The translations under genes were made by a program, and so were the position numbers. A DNA stretch of 64,000 nucleotides, from NCBI GenBank assembly GCA_947561395.2, contig OX387195.1, forward strand, positions 23,575,126-23,639,125, in the 5' to 3' direction. Source of the stretch: Buxus sempervirens. Taxonomy: Eukaryota > Streptophyta > Magnoliopsida > Buxales > Buxaceae. This document shows, piece by piece, positions 19,614-31,619 of this stretch (position 1 is its first letter; each line of letters begins with the position of its first letter). The notes beneath the pieces are model-generated. The model did no database searches. It was not told where the DNA came from and saw only the letters and a program-made list of their open reading frames with translations.

Positions 19614-22600
19614 ATGGGGTTCTTCTCGTTTTTAGGAAGGGTTCTCTTCGCTTCTCTCTTCATCCTCTCTGCATGGCAAATGTAAGCTACTTCTCCTCTT
19701 TTTCTCTTCTCCTTGTTTGGATCTGCTGAAGTTTTCTTTCTTGCTTCTGGTTCAAGTTAGGGTTTTTGTTTGGTCTTCTTGTATCGAAAACGAAGTTCTT
19801 TTTGTCAGATTTCGTCGATTTTGGACACTCCTCGGTTTCTATTCGAAAAGAAAGTTTATTTTTTTTTCGATCGCAGTGAAGCTAGTGTTCGGATTCTGTT
19901 TCTGCTGTTTTTCCTTTTTATTTCTTCTCAGAGAGCTAGTATTTTCAGTGTTTGAGTTGATTTCTGTGTAGATCTCTTGCTATTGACGTTGTATCATTTT
20001 TTTCTTCTTTTGCTTTCGATAGCTGTGATGTGTTTAGTTTATGTTTGTTAGTTATGATGATTTGATTTTATGGTAGAACCGTCTCGTACAGTTTTATTTT
20101 GTTATTTTTCAATTTTTCAATTTTTCAATTTTGTTGATTGTTCTGTGGTAATGTGAAACCTTTGATTTATGTGGATGAGCTTTGGGCATTGAGCTCTACA
20201 GTTACTTTTATGTTCAGCGGTGTAGTGATTTTGCTGCTAATTATGGCTTTGATTTAATTTTAAAGCATCGCATTTTTATCATGATGACGGCTTATTGAAA
20301 TTGGAGAGGCGACCGTTGTACTTGATTACCATTATGATGATCTTTGAGTTAACTTTAATAGACAAGTTAAGGAAGGAGATCTTTATCTGTCTTCCTCAAT
20401 ATGGAAGGAGAGGCAAAACAGAATATGGCCAGATTGTTGAGATTGATCCAGGGTAACCTCAGTTCACTTCCTGAACGACAAAATTACTAATTGGGAGCGG
20501 TGTGATAAAGTGTATTAGTCAACTAAGTACCCTTTATTACATCAATGGATTTTGCGGTTTGTGCTTTCCAATAGAGTCCTGGTGAGCCAATTCTTATTGT
20601 GATCACCCCACTTTCTTTATATGCTAAGCAAAATATTTGCTTTTTTCCTCTTCCCCTCTTTCTGTCCTATAGTTAAAACATTTGAATGAACAAAGAAGCC
20701 TTGATGAATTGATATTATTGCACTCAAATCCCTTCGTGCTATGTTACAAGAAAATTCTCAAATTGTATCCCAAATTGACAGGTAAGTGTAAGCTTATACA
20801 CGGGGTTATGCATTGTTCAAATTGGAATTCATTATCTCAAAGATCCTGGTTTTTCGCGCTTTTTAAATTCATTGAAGATCCCTTTAATGACCTAGGTTGT
20901 GTTTAATGGATGTATATGTGATCAAATTGATTTATACCCTTATCTATGATCAGTCTGGCTCAATTATATCCATTTGAGGAAATGAGGAACAAATAATTCC
21001 AATGCCATCTCATTTGTTATGCAATTATTAACTACTTAAGATTTATAAAATTCCGTTTTTTCTGAAAAATATTTTGAAAAGACTCCCAGATTGAACAATT
21101 TTAATGAAAGGATGAGCTGTTACTTTCACAGTTCTTAGAGTCAACCTTAAGTAAACTCTAAAATACAGGATGATTGGTCACTAATAAAATGTATACCTCG
21201 TCAACCTTAAGCATTCACCTGTTTCACTACAGGGCTTCAGTTGGTTGATATATTACCTACATATACATCTGGCAGACATGTGGATCAGTCATATCATGTC
21301 TACGCATGGAATAAATATCCAGGTCTCATCAGGCATCCAAACCTGGTGATGCAGATAATAATTTCTTTTGCATTTATTTGTTCTCTAGGTTTTTCTACGG
21401 AGCCGTATAGGCTGCAAATGAAGTACACCAAGGAAAGATATTAAGTGATTATGGTCAGTTGGGTTCACCAATTTGCAATAGAATATTTTGTGGCCCACCC
21501 CATTGTAGTGATAAAAACCTTGAATTTGCAGCTGTATTTTCTGCTAGAATTGATAATGTACCCCTAAATATGAGAAAAAGCTTAACCCTGGATAAAATTA
21601 TTCCTCTTTCTGAGACTTCATCTTTATTTAGAAATCCTATCAGGATAATATAACTTACTAAATGAATAAAAACTTTCTCGTAAATTTCTTAATCTTTTAA
21701 TGTGCTTTGACTTATGATATTGTCTCTTGTGTATGTATCCATTGCTGTGTAGTTTAGTGTGGATTCATGGAGGATCCCAAAGGTCCTCTTGGCACTGATT
21801 TTTGTACCTGTAGCTTTAATTAACGAAAATTGCTAGAATGGGAGTTTGCAGATGTAATGCATCTGTAGAAGTGCTTTTTGGAATCCGTTGGCTAAAAGCT
21901 TTTAAGAGCATGAAGCTTTATCTGTATATGTGACTTAATGGCTAGTTTAGCAAACCATCAGTTTCATGGTGACTATCGGGCTGCCTTCTAAATAGCTACC
22001 AATTTAGTGTGACAAGATAACAGGAATAACATAATTTGTTGATATGCACTGATGAGAGTTCCAGAAGCATTATTGGATATTTCAAGTGTTATAGTTTTGC
22101 CAAGTAGTCCAAAATTAATTTGGTAGATAGTTCAGTTAGTTATTACTATTTAATGTATCACTATTAAGATATCTTAGGTTTTTTTGTTGCTTTACTTTAT
22201 ATGTTGCTTCTATACTCAGGTTCAATGAGTTTGGAGGTGATGGTGGACCTGCCGGAAAGGACCTTATTCCTAAGATCAAAGTTGTCAAAAAGCATGCATC
22301 CACCAAAATGGGGCTACAGGTTCCTGACATTGAAGTAAGTCCCTATTTTTTTCCAAATTTTCTACTTGTGAGTTGGTTGTCTTTTCATCTTGCCTCATTT
22401 GATCAGACATGTTATTCAGGTTAAGCAGTTAGTTGCAGCTCTTATCGGCCTAAAAGGAATTGGAGGCATTTTATTTGTCTTTGGTAGCTCCTCTGGTGCT
22501 TATCTACTGGTTTGTATTCCTCTTAGACTCGCATTTAATGTTAATAGATGTGTGATAGAATGGAACTTTGGGTTCCTTTTTTGCTGCTGTCCATATCCTC

Positions 22601-22915
22601 TGAAGGTTATGCGCATTATATCTGCAGCTTCTCTACCTAGCTTTAACGACTCCAATATTGTACGATTTCTACAATTATACCAGCAACAGGCGTGAACATG
22701 CTCAGCTCTTGGACGAATTCTTACAGGTTTCTATCAAATCCTGATTGGTTCCTGTGAATGGTTGACGCATTTCGTATGCCATTTAAGTAATTGAACAACA
22801 TTTTCCCATGCAGAATATGGCACTCCTTGGTGCATTGCTCTTCTTCTTAGGAATGAAGTATTCGATTCCAAGAAGGCAAATGAAGAAGAAGGCTCCAAAA
22901 GCAAAGACAGTTTAG
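19614..22915 (+). CDS. HR-like lesion-inducing protein (DoxX-like membrane protein)
   Basis: Five exons, 19614-19681, 22220-22334, 22420-22509, 22628-22726 and 22814-22915 (TAG), give 157 aa, the usual length for this plant family (PF05514). The start reads MGFFSFLGRVLFASLFILSA. The middle has FNEFGGDGGPAGKD, then KGIGGILFVFGSS and TPILYDFYNY. The end has FFLGMKYSIPRRQMKKKAPK with a basic C-terminal tail. The hydrophobic segments predict an integral membrane protein, by family knowledge probably of the ER or other endomembranes. Relatives were named for hypersensitive-response-like lesions on ectopic expression; the biochemical role is unknown. All junctions are GT-AG and keep the frame. Intron 1 is unusually long (2538 bp). 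Confidence 0.93.
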
Positions 22916-23655
22916 GTGAAAGACACGGTAGTGGAATGAATAATTCCAAGTGGTAGAGGAATGGATTGTTCTGGAGGTTTTCAATTCATCACTAGTGATC
23001 ATATTGCCAGGACTGTTTTGTTTGCTCGAGCATCTGCCAATCTTTTTGGTTTTAATTTTGTTACCCAGTCTTCTTTAAAAGGATGTTTTATTGATAATAC
23101 CCTCCTTTGGGTTGATTTTTGATTTTTGGGTTAGTGTTTGTTGTAAAACTTCCAAGCTTTTTAGAACAAATGAGCAATTCATCTTTGAGCTCCAAGCACT
23201 GTTCATCGTCTCCTATCTTACTCTACTACTTGGCGAATGATACCGTAGTAGTCTTGAAGCGGATCTGAACTTCGAGAGTGCTTCTTTTGTTGGGCTGGAG
23301 GCACAAAGCCATCTTATGGGGAACATATACGCTTGCGGCCTTGGAGAACTATTAGCTCATTTATTTAATGCTTTGATGTTATCAAGGGTAATCATGCGCC
23401 ATAAACACAAGGTTTAAAAAATCCGTATGGGGAAATGTTTTAACACACAGCCTGTTGGGCTCAAGAGCCCAATTATATAGGGTTGATTTGAGTTTAGGTT
23501 AAATCCGAATAACCAAGTATGTAGCTCCTTAAGGTGAAAAAGACTGTTTTTTAATAATATTAGGGAGACTTAATTTAGGTATAATTTAAAAAAATAGTGA
23601 AAATAGTTAGAATTTAAATTAGATAAATGTTAGAAAATATAGAACACCTTGGAAC
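22916..23655. other. 3' flank and spacer
   Basis: The first 200-300 bp are the likely 3' UTR of the lesion-inducing protein gene; the rest is non-coding. No further feature is seen. Confidence 0.5.
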
Positions 23656-23663
23656 CTTAGGAG

Positions 23664-24235
23664 TAAGGTTGTTAATGGGCCTGAGGTGACCAGCCCATTT
23701 TTAGACGGGCTTAGTCAAGCAATGGTTGACCATAGGATCGGGTTGGGATTGATTTTTAGAAGCTTGAAAAAATGCAAACAGGCTTGGTCAAAAATAAGAA
23801 ATGTTAAGCTGGCCCGACCCAGCCCAAAGCTTAACTATTTTCTTAGTTTTTACTTTTTTACTATTTAATTACTACTTTCTTTTATAACTCTAGACTACTC
23901 ATATCTACTCCACAAGTCTTCACTAAAGTCTTCACTTTTCCATCTCCTCTTCAAAAAGGTGATACTTTTTTTTGGTAAGTGAAATTTCTAACATTTTTTT
24001 GGCTTCAATTTTTTTTTGGTAGAACTTTTTTTTTTTTTTTGGCTTCATTTGAAGTCTATAATTAGACGTCTAAGTAATTATTGTTGGGTGGGCTTGGACA
24101 TTCAAGTATGTTCATTGAACGCGCTTGGTCATTTAGTCGCAAGCCCAATCATCAGACTGGGCAAGCTTGAACAAAGACCATATCACTTATGTATGGCCTC
24201 TGGCGCAACCCAAACCCGCCCAATGATCACCCCTA
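23664..24235. mobile_element. hAT-type non-autonomous element (MITE)
   Basis: 572 bp. Ends are TAAGGTTGTTAATGGGC on the left and, read inward, TAGGGGTGATCATTGGGC on the right. It is flanked by an 8-bp duplication CTTAGGAG (23656-23663) / CTTAAGAG (24236-24243), 7 of 8 identical, as hAT elements make. No transposase. Confidence 0.72.
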
Positions 24236-24243
24236 CTTAAGAG

Positions 24244-25903
24244 GCTTAGGCCATTTTGTAATCTAAATCGACACAGGAAAGCCTAAACCTTAGTTGTAAT
24301 ACACGAAGTGCTTTTAGTCTAGAGAAAGAAAACTACCATAGAGACCATGAGTTTAGTTTGTTGAGATTCCAACCTTTGCAAGCTTGGAATATTTGAATAA
24401 GTCACTAGAAATGTACTTGATCTAACTGAACAATTTGCTGTGATGCCATGAGTTTAGGTTGTTGAGATTCCAATCTTTGCAAGCTTGAAATATTTGAAAT
24501 ATTAAGAAATTCAGACTTCCCTTCCTCGGGTTTTGACTCAATAAATATTGGCGTTTGGCAAGGCTGTCTGTAGATTTGGGTTTCCTAAACCATGACTTTA
24601 TGTGAACTGGAGTACAACCGGAAAACGCCACCGGAAATTTCACTAGTGGCTTAGGCTGCTTTTAAAGGGATTACATGGAAATTCTCAGCCAATCCCTTTA
24701 TATAGAACCCATCATGCATTAAAAAAATGCAAAAACTACACTTCAAGCAAAAAGCATGAACCTTCCACCTCCTCTTCAACCACCCGTAATAAGAAAATTA
24801 AACCAAAAGAGTACCTACACTTGTTTTGTACTTATTGCATTAATTATTTAGTACTTAATTGCCACACCAAATTAATTAGTTACACACTTTTCAAAATGTT
24901 TACTTCCACTAATTTAGTTAAAATAGGAGTCACCATTTTTTGCGTTTCTTCTCTTTAATGCTTATTGGTTCCGTTTTGGTCCTACATATACTAAATTGAA
25001 TTACTTTTGTTCGGTTTTGGGCTGAAGGCACAACTTACCCGAAATGAATCGAAAACGGATTTTATATCTATATCTATATCTATACTATTAGAAGCACGAA
25101 TTACATTAAGTGTTTTCAATTTTTACATACCTAAAATGTTCTTCCCTATAATCTCATGTTTAGAGTCTTTCTCCAACAAAATCCTATCACATTACAACTC
25201 CTCTCCAACAATTAGCAAAACGTAGATTAAATAAATAATTAAGTTCATAAACTAATAAATATTATATATGTGAATTTATTTTTAACATGTACACGTGTTT
25301 GGAAATGGTTTCAGTGTCGCTAAGCCACTAATTTATACACGTTTTTATCATTTTCAAAAAAATTGGTTTGTGGAAGTAACGAATTAGGCCTCCATTTAAC
25401 ATAATCGTTGCAACTATACCCTTGATTCCACAACTTATGATTCCAATGGATTTTATTTTTTCTTAGTATAGAAAGAAAAAATGGTGCTGAGATGCCTGAG
25501 TCCCGATCTGACAGCCTAACAGTTTTGTCCGAGATCATGATTCCTGGAATCTCAATTTTGATTTGAAGGGGACGAGAAAACGTTACTGTTTTTTGGCTTT
25601 TTGAACTGAAGAAAACCCTCAAACTATTAGTCCCACACCGGAAATGAGGTAAAACTAGCACGAGAAGAGCCAACTATAATTACAGTACAACTCTAACATG
25701 CAAATCTTAAAAGGGTCAGTTGGCTAAATATGCCACGCTCGCCCTTGACCGGTGAGTGCTGTATGGCTATCAAGACATATGGCTGACATAATTTGTGTAA
25801 CCTTATAGGGTTGGCTCGCTCGGCCGACCCTCTATGTGAATGTGGTTAAAGCTTGTATCTTTGTGCTTAGCATGAATCTTCACTCTTTTAAGTCTTTGAG
25901 CCC
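24244..25903. other. Intergenic region before the PPR gene
   Basis: Mostly AT-rich. It contains a diverged direct repeat (24345-24499) and a run of TATATC units at about 25062-25083. A 117-codon minus-strand open frame at 25320-25673 has no recognisable domain. No gene is supported. Confidence 0.5.
24345..24499. repeat. Spaced direct repeat
   Basis: The roughly 53-bp blocks at 24345-24397 and 24446-24499 share CCATGAGTTTAG, TTGTTGAGATTCCAA and CTTTGCAAGCTTG with a few changes. Confidence 0.75.
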
Positions 25904-27562
25904 ATGTTAATGAATCAGAAATTCCTAACTTGTTTGAGGAAATGTCGTGGGGCTAAAGATTTGGAGTCTGTTTATGGTGCGATGATTAAGAACAATACGA
26001 ACCAAGATTGTTTTTTGATAAATCAATTCATTAGTTTCTGCTCGGCATTTCGTCGAATAGATTACGCAAATTTAGCTTTTGCTCTGATTGAAGAACCTAA
26101 TGTCTTCGTCTACAATGCCATGATCAGAGCCTCTGTTCATTGTGGTTTGACGGCTCTGGGGATTTATTTAAAGATGTTGAGAGCTGGGGTTTCTCCAACG
26201 AGTTTTACTTTCTCGTCTCTGATTAAGGCTTGTGCTCAAATTTCTGCTCTGGGATTTGGTGAAGGGGTTCATGGTCAGACTTGGAAGAATGGGTATGAGT
26301 CTCATGTCTTTGTTCAGACTGCTTTGGTTGATTTTTATTCCGGTTTGGGCAGAATGGATGAGTCTCGGAGAGTGTTTGATGAAATGCCTGAAAGAGATGT
26401 ATTTGCTTGGACTACAATGGTTTCGTGCCTTGCCCGGACTGGGGATTTGATTTCTGCAAGGAAATTGTTTGAAGAGATGCCGGAAAGGAATACTGTTTCT
26501 TGGAATGCAATGATTGATGGCTATGCGAGGACAGGGGATATCGAGTCGGCCGAGTTCTTGTTTAATCAGATGCTGATAAGGGATTTGGTTTCATGGACTA
26601 CTATGATCACTTGTTATTCTCAAAACAAAAGATTCAGGGAAGCAGTTGGAGTATTCAAAGAAATGGAAGCAGTGGGGATCAGTCCTGATGAAGTGACCAT
26701 GGCCACTGTTATTTCGGCTTGTGCACATCTTGGAGCTCTGGATTTGGGAAGAGAGGTGCATCTTTACGTGATGGAAAATGGATTCAATCTTGATGTTTAT
26801 ATTGGGTCTTCGTTGATCGATATGTATGCAAAATGTGGGAGCTTAGACAAGTCTCTTGTGGTCTTCTTTAAACTGAGAGAGAAGAACCTCTTTTGTTGGA
26901 ATTCAGTGATTGAGGGGCTTGCAAGCCATGGAAATGCAGAAGCAGCTTTGGCCATGTTTAGTATGATGGAGAGGGACAGCATCGTGCCGAATAGGGTTAC
27001 TTTTATTAGTGTTCTTGGTGCATGTACACATGCAGGACTGGTTGAAGAAGGTCAAAGGAGGTTTGAAAGTATGAGCCGTGATTATTCGATCTCCCCCGAC
27101 ATTGAACACTATGGCTGCATGGTGGATCTTCTAGGTCGAGCTGGCCTGCTTGGAGATGCATTAGACTTGATCAGAGGAATGACTGTAAAACCAAATTCTG
27201 TCATTTGGGGAGCTTTGTTGGCAGGGTGTAAGCTTCACGGGAACTTGGACATTGCTGAAGTTGCTGTGGATAAGCTGATGATTTTGGAGCCTGATAATAG
27301 TGGGTATTATACTCTTCTGATTAACATGTATGCTGAAGCAAATAGATGGAGCGACGTCGCAAAGGTCAGGGCAATCATGAAGAAAAGACAAGTGCAAAAG
27401 AAAAACCCTGGGTTCAGTTGGATTGAAATGGAGGGACAGGTTCATGAGTTTGTTGCTTCTGATAAATCTCACCACAATTCTGGTGAGATTTGCATTCTCT
27501 TGGCCGAATTAGATGGGCAACTGAAACTTGCTGGCTATGCACCTGAAATTGGATCAATTTAA
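25904..27562 (+). CDS. Pentatricopeptide repeat protein, PLS class, E subgroup
   Basis: An intronless 552-aa frame, typical of plant PPR genes. Tandem P, L and S motifs run from about residue 60 to 440 (for example NVFVYNAMIRASVHCGL, RDVFAWTTMVSCLARTGD, NTVSWNAMIDGYARTGD, DVYIGSSLIDMYAKCGS). E1/E2 motifs follow (SVIWGALLAGCKLHGN, then PGFSWIEMEGQVHEFV). It ends after a short tail with no DYW deaminase domain. PLS-class PPR proteins bind organellar RNA and usually guide C-to-U editing in mitochondria or chloroplasts; E-type members recruit a DYW partner in trans. The first two possible starts (25904 and 25910) are close; no strong transit peptide is visible. The RNA target is unknown. It is convergent with the cyclophilin gene. 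Confidence 0.93.
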   Translation: MLMNQKFLTCLRKCRGAKDLESVYGAMIKNNTNQDCFLINQFISFCSAFRRIDYANLAFALIEEPNVFVYNAMIRASVHCGLTALGIYLKMLRAGVSPTSFTFSSLIKACAQISALGFGEGVHGQTWKNGYESHVFVQTALVDFYSGLGRMDESRRVFDEMPERDVFAWTTMVSCLARTGDLISARKLFEEMPERNTVSWNAMIDGYARTGDIESAEFLFNQMLIRDLVSWTTMITCYSQNKRFREAVGVFKEMEAVGISPDEVTMATVISACAHLGALDLGREVHLYVMENGFNLDVYIGSSLIDMYAKCGSLDKSLVVFFKLREKNLFCWNSVIEGLASHGNAEAALAMFSMMERDSIVPNRVTFISVLGACTHAGLVEEGQRRFESMSRDYSISPDIEHYGCMVDLLGRAGLLGDALDLIRGMTVKPNSVIWGALLAGCKLHGNLDIAEVAVDKLMILEPDNSGYYTLLINMYAEANRWSDVAKVRAIMKKRQVQKKNPGFSWIEMEGQVHEFVASDKSHHNSGEICILLAELDGQLKLAGYAPEIGSI

Positions 27563-28593
27563 TGGTTAGCAGAACTTGGAAGTGGCATACTTACAGCTTC
27601 GTTCTGTATATGGATTCACCATATACAGACAGATGCCTTCTAGCAAAACTAGCTCAAAAATATTGTCTAGCAGGCTTATTTAATTAGCAGCGAAGAAATC
27701 AAGATGTGCAAAATGAATCTTATGACAGAGGAGGCTCTGGTAAACTCGGTCGTAGATTGTCAAGCATGACCTACATGACAAAATCATGGCTGCTCTAGCT
27801 GGAGAGTAGGTGGCTTCTGTAGCTACTTTTACCTGTACTATGCCGAAATATTTTGTGAGCATCTGCTTTGGGGGTCAGTGATTACCTATCAAATTAATAG
27901 CTCATCTGTGGTGCAAGGGAAGCAACATACAGTACTGATACTTTTGTATGGAAATCTGATCAGTTTCATGTTCTTCGGAGTATGGGCTATCTGTGACTGT
28001 AAGAAGCAAAATTGGTAGCTGATGTTAGTTTTGCTACAGAGGAAACTCTCTGTGCCTGCTGCTTGATGACTTGAGAAGTTGTGCCTGTTGGTGTGGTAAA
28101 CCTAAGACTCCAACAATGGTGCGGTAAACCTAAGACTCCAACAATGGTGCAAGGCAAACTTCATCAAAGACCATAATATCAAATTCTTACAAGAATCAGT
28201 AATGTGGGCTGGGAGATTATGTGCTGGTGATTACTTAATTCTTGTTGACACATTGTTGAAACATCAATTACATTATAAGATTATCAAACATTTGGGCTGG
28301 TAACAATGTCAACTTGAGTCTTTAACATAAATGGAGTGTATGATAAATGTATCTTCTCCTTATAAAAAGAGAGTTCTGATATTTAAGTAGTTTCATTTTG
28401 CAATGAGCTGTGTAGAGATACTGAAAATGCAAAATGGCAAAACTAGCATTGTTGATAGCAAAGCTTGTACAAACAAGATCAAGTTTAAAATATGAAAATT
28501 TTAAACTGATTTTCAGAAAAAAAGATAATAACAATAATGATTTTAGTTTTACATATCCATCATCACATTATTTCGTCTCCTAAATTTGTTTCA
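27563..28593. other. Convergent spacer between PPR and cyclophilin genes
   Basis: Holds the 3' UTRs of both genes. The only structured item is an exact 28-bp tandem duplication at 28095-28150. Confidence 0.55.
28095..28150. repeat. Exact 28-bp tandem duplication
   Basis: Two identical units beginning GGTAAACCTAAGACTCC (28095-28122 and 28123-28150). Confidence 0.95.
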
Positions 28594-29118
28594 TCAATTC
28601 TCAGTTATCTGACCACAATCTTCTATCACAACTGGGCTTGAAGTTGTTCCAGTATCTGAACCCACCTTCTCCATTTCCTTAACAACACTGTAACCATCCA
28701 CAACCTTCCCAAATACCACATGCTTCCCATCAAGCCATGATGTCTTCTCAGTGCATATGAAGAACTGTGAACCATTTGTATTGGGTCCTGAATTTGCCAT
28801 TGACATCACACCAGCTCCAGTGTGCTTCAACTTGAAGTTCTCATCTGCAAACTTCATTCCATAGATGGATTCCCCACCTGTTCCATTACCCCTAGTGAAA
28901 TCCCCACCTTGGCACATGAAGTTTGGAATAATGCGGTGGAATGCCGAACCCTTGTAATGCAATCCCTTCCCAGAACTTCCAATCCCCTTCTCACCCGTGC
29001 AGAGGCACCGGAAATTCTCTGCAGTTTTGGGGGTAACATCTGCAAATAACTCCATTACAACTCGACCTGCTTTCATCTTCCCAATGAGTATATCAAAGAA
29101 AACCTTAGGGTTTGACAT
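28594..29118 (-). CDS. Cyclophilin A-type peptidyl-prolyl cis-trans isomerase
   Basis: 174 aa from the conserved start [10 protein letters not shown]; an upstream in-frame ATG at 29166 would add 16 unconserved residues and is unlikely. This single-domain cytosolic cyclophilin catalyses proline cis-trans isomerisation and binds cyclosporin A. Active-site residues are present: R62 (FHRIIPNF), the QFFICT strand (118-123), W128 and H133. The plant-specific loop insertion (about residues 48-54) and the conserved C40/C168 pair are also present. The coding exon is uninterrupted. The sequence upstream of 29118 changes to non-coding, and a 5' UTR exon with donor GAAG|GTGTGA can be read near 29933, so a 5' UTR intron of about 0.8 kb is likely. 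Confidence 0.95.
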   Translation of the reverse strand: MSNPKVFFDILIGKMKAGRVVMELFADVTPKTAENFRCLCTGEKGIGSSGKGLHYKGSAFHRIIPNFMCQGGDFTRGNGTGGESIYGMKFADENFKLKHTGAGVMSMANSGPNTNGSQFFICTEKTSWLDGKHVVFGKVVDGYSVVKEMEKVGSDTGTTSSPVVIEDCGQITEN

Positions 29119-29963
29119 GTTCACTTCTATTGAAATGCTTTTAGACAGATTCACAAGTTTGAGCAAATGGGTATCTGCAGAATGAAAAATCTGTTAATAA
29201 TCTCTCCCCAACATATCTTTAATCCTTTTAGCAAGCATCTAAACATTCATGATATACCTCCGTTGGGAAAATTTTAACAATGGTCGATTATTTGTTTCAG
29301 GGGCACTGAAAAGCATTAAAAATTTTGGAAAGAAATTCAGATAAAAAACATTTTTTTTATGTTAAATAACAGAATCAAAACATTACATGATAAAAATCAG
29401 GACAAATGATCGACCAAAAAAAAAACCCATAAAGAAATAGGTTATTACATGAAAATGGGTTCATGGGAAGTAAAAAAGAAATCTACGTCCTTCATTGAGA
29501 AATCCTCTGAGAAAAGATAAATCAACCAGCGGATAAAAACAGAAGGACGAATAAGAATCTCGCACAGCTTTTGAGCTCAACAGGCTTGGATTAAAATAAC
29601 CTGAAAGCCTTCGATATGTGCTTCCTGTGAAGATATATTGATCACAAAAGAAATTAGAAGAGGAAAAGAAATCTAGCCACTCGTCGACAAAATGCAGCCA
29701 TGGAATCTCAGAAAACCAGCAATTTTCACCAAAATAAATCAAGACAAATACAAGTGATGCATCATTTATGCCATTGTACATCGATATACCTTCAAAAATT
29801 CACGCTTTTGAAACATTTAAATCAAAATAGCCAAAAGTGAATTCAGGGTTTAAGAAATCATTCTCACTGTAATGTATATGTTCCAAGTTACAGGAATCAT
29901 TGACAAATCTAACGTAAATAGTACGAATCACACCTTCGTTGCGATTTTGAGATGATTTGGCTG
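29119..29963 (-). other. Probable 5' UTR with intron of the cyclophilin gene
   Basis: AT-rich, no domain-bearing frame. A donor site (minus strand GAAG|GTGTGA near 29933) follows a short exon-like, pyrimidine-containing leader. Pyrimidine-rich acceptor candidates occur near 29180. The exact acceptor was not fixed. Confidence 0.45.
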
Positions 29964-29993
29964 AGAAAAGCTCTTAGGGTTCTGTAAGGGATC

Positions 29994-30047
29994 AATTTAT
30001 AAGCACTTGCGACTCGGAGATTAGGGTTTTGGCACTCGTTAGGGTTT
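29994..30047 (-). promoter_or_regulatory. Cyclophilin promoter: TATA box and two telo-boxes
   Basis: On the minus strand TATAAATT (29994-30001) lies about 60 bp upstream of the presumed donor. Just upstream are two AAACCCTAA telo-boxes (30021-30029 and 30039-30047). Telo-boxes near the TATA box are typical of plant genes active in dividing cells, such as ribosomal protein genes. Confidence 0.55.
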
Positions 30048-30299
30048 TTAATGTTGAGTGACGGAGAACTCCCCAGCTCAGAGCGACCATTGTGAAACCC
30101 CCGGCTCAACCACTCCGTTGGTTTTTTTAATGTAAGGGAGCCGGCCCTTCAAACCACAAGGGTCTAACAACAAGCCCGGTCGATCAGGCTTAGGTTATGT
30201 TTGGAAGTATAGATTTTCAAAAAGAAAAAACACGAGAAGAAAAGAGAACAGCTTTTTTTATTTTTTTCATTTAGAACGAAGGAAAGAGGTTTGAAGAGA

Positions 30300-30594
30300 G
30301 TCCACCCTTACCACCCACCACTCATAACGACCGCTGACACCCCCAGCACTACTACTCATCACCCTAATTCCCACTATGACGATTACAACTACCAGCCATA
30401 TGTTGCCCACCACTGCCCACCACCATCCCACGACAGCCACCACCACCACCCATCACGCATACCACTTCCAACACTAGTTACCCACCAACCATCATCCACA
30501 ACCACCACCATCACCATTAATAACCCCACCACTAATACCACCACTCAGCCACCGCCACACCTCTATCCAATACTAACTCCCAACAATACCACCA
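30300..30594. repeat. Low-complexity CCA/CCACCA-rich tract
   Basis: About 300 bp dominated by CCACC, ACCACC and CATC words, ending exactly where the first solo LTR begins. The long open frame across it is a by-product of the absence of T-rich stops. Confidence 0.75.
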
Positions 30595-30599
30595 CCTTC

Positions 30600-31614
30600 T
30601 GTTCTCATCATTTTTGGCTCGACTCGGGGACATGTGAGTGTATGGGCGTGCCAACATTTGTGCCGATGTAAAGAGTCGGAAACTTTTGATCTCGGCACCG
30701 ATTGCACGTAGAACCCGACGGGTTGCGGTTCAAATACGACCCAGTTGCCTGTGAATTTAGAGACTTCTGATCCGGTGATTGCTAAGAGGATTGGGGTTTG
30801 TCCTCCAAGATTCTTCTCCTAATTTTATGGCAATACGAACGACAGCCACATTGATGGTGGCCATTTGATATAGAATTTGCAGAAACTAAGTGCCGTGTGG
30901 GGTGACAGCCACTTCAAGGATAGATATTGCGAGAATAAATAAAAGGTGAAAAAAAAAACCGACAAGATCTCGGTACCTACCGCCTATTTCCCTATAACCT
31001 TGATCGGAGTATAGTGAGAAGAGATCAGGGGCCGACTTGACGATTACTGGGTTTGGGATGCATATAGTGGCTGTCATTAGCCTTGGCTGAAGAAGTAAGC
31101 GAGATCGTACCTAGTAGTGATCGGAGTAGGGCATATCTTTTTAGCCTTGTCCATGAGGAGTAAGGGAGATCTCCATGTGTTGTTGCGACAGGAAGCAACA
31201 TGAGGATAGGCTACTTCATGCTATGAGGATAGCATGAGAGTAGAGTAGTCTGAGGAGACTGAATAGGGGGTCTGAAGAGACCGGAATAGCTAAATGTAGT
31301 TGTGTTGTGTGTTGATCGAGAGATCTCCATCCCTTGCCTACAAGTCCCTATTTAGAAGCTACTTTGCTTGATCAACAAGGTTCACAACGACCCATTTTTA
31401 GGAATTTAAACCCTACATTGCACAAACATTCCACGTTTTTAGAAAGTGAAGGACCCCACTCTCCATGTCTTTAAAGAGTCCTTATCCTGTAGACTTTTAC
31501 CCAACAAATTCTACGTAATAGGGTTTCTTAATGGACCCCACTTCCCTTATTTTAGAGAGACTTGTAGCCACATAGGATTATATTCTGCCACCGGGCTACA
31601 GCTGCTGTCAAACA
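30600..31614 (-). mobile_element. Solo LTR, copy 1 (LTR retroelement fossil)
   Basis: On the minus strand it runs TGTTTGACAG...GATGAGAACA (TG...CA), 1015 bp. It is flanked by a near-perfect 5-bp duplication CCTTC (30595-30599) / CCCTC (31615-31619). It aligns end to end, inverted, with 32687-33711. No internal domain is attached, so it is a solo LTR left by recombination. The visible divergence from copy 2 suggests an old insertion. Probably Ty3/gypsy, but the family was not proved. Confidence 0.68.
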
Positions 31615-31619
31615 CCCTC

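Noticed and set aside
25062-25330. Possible Helitron start (A|TCTATACTATTAGAAGCACG) near 25080
   Set aside because: No 3' end with a hairpin at the right distance from a CTRR terminus could be found downstream.
25320-25673. 117-codon minus-strand open frame upstream of the PPR gene
   Set aside because: No domain, no conserved motif and no promoter-like flank; composition matches the surrounding non-coding DNA.
30291-30671. 126-codon plus-strand open frame rich in His, Pro and Thr
   Set aside because: It is the translation of a CCA-rich simple-sequence tract that runs into a solo LTR; not a gene.
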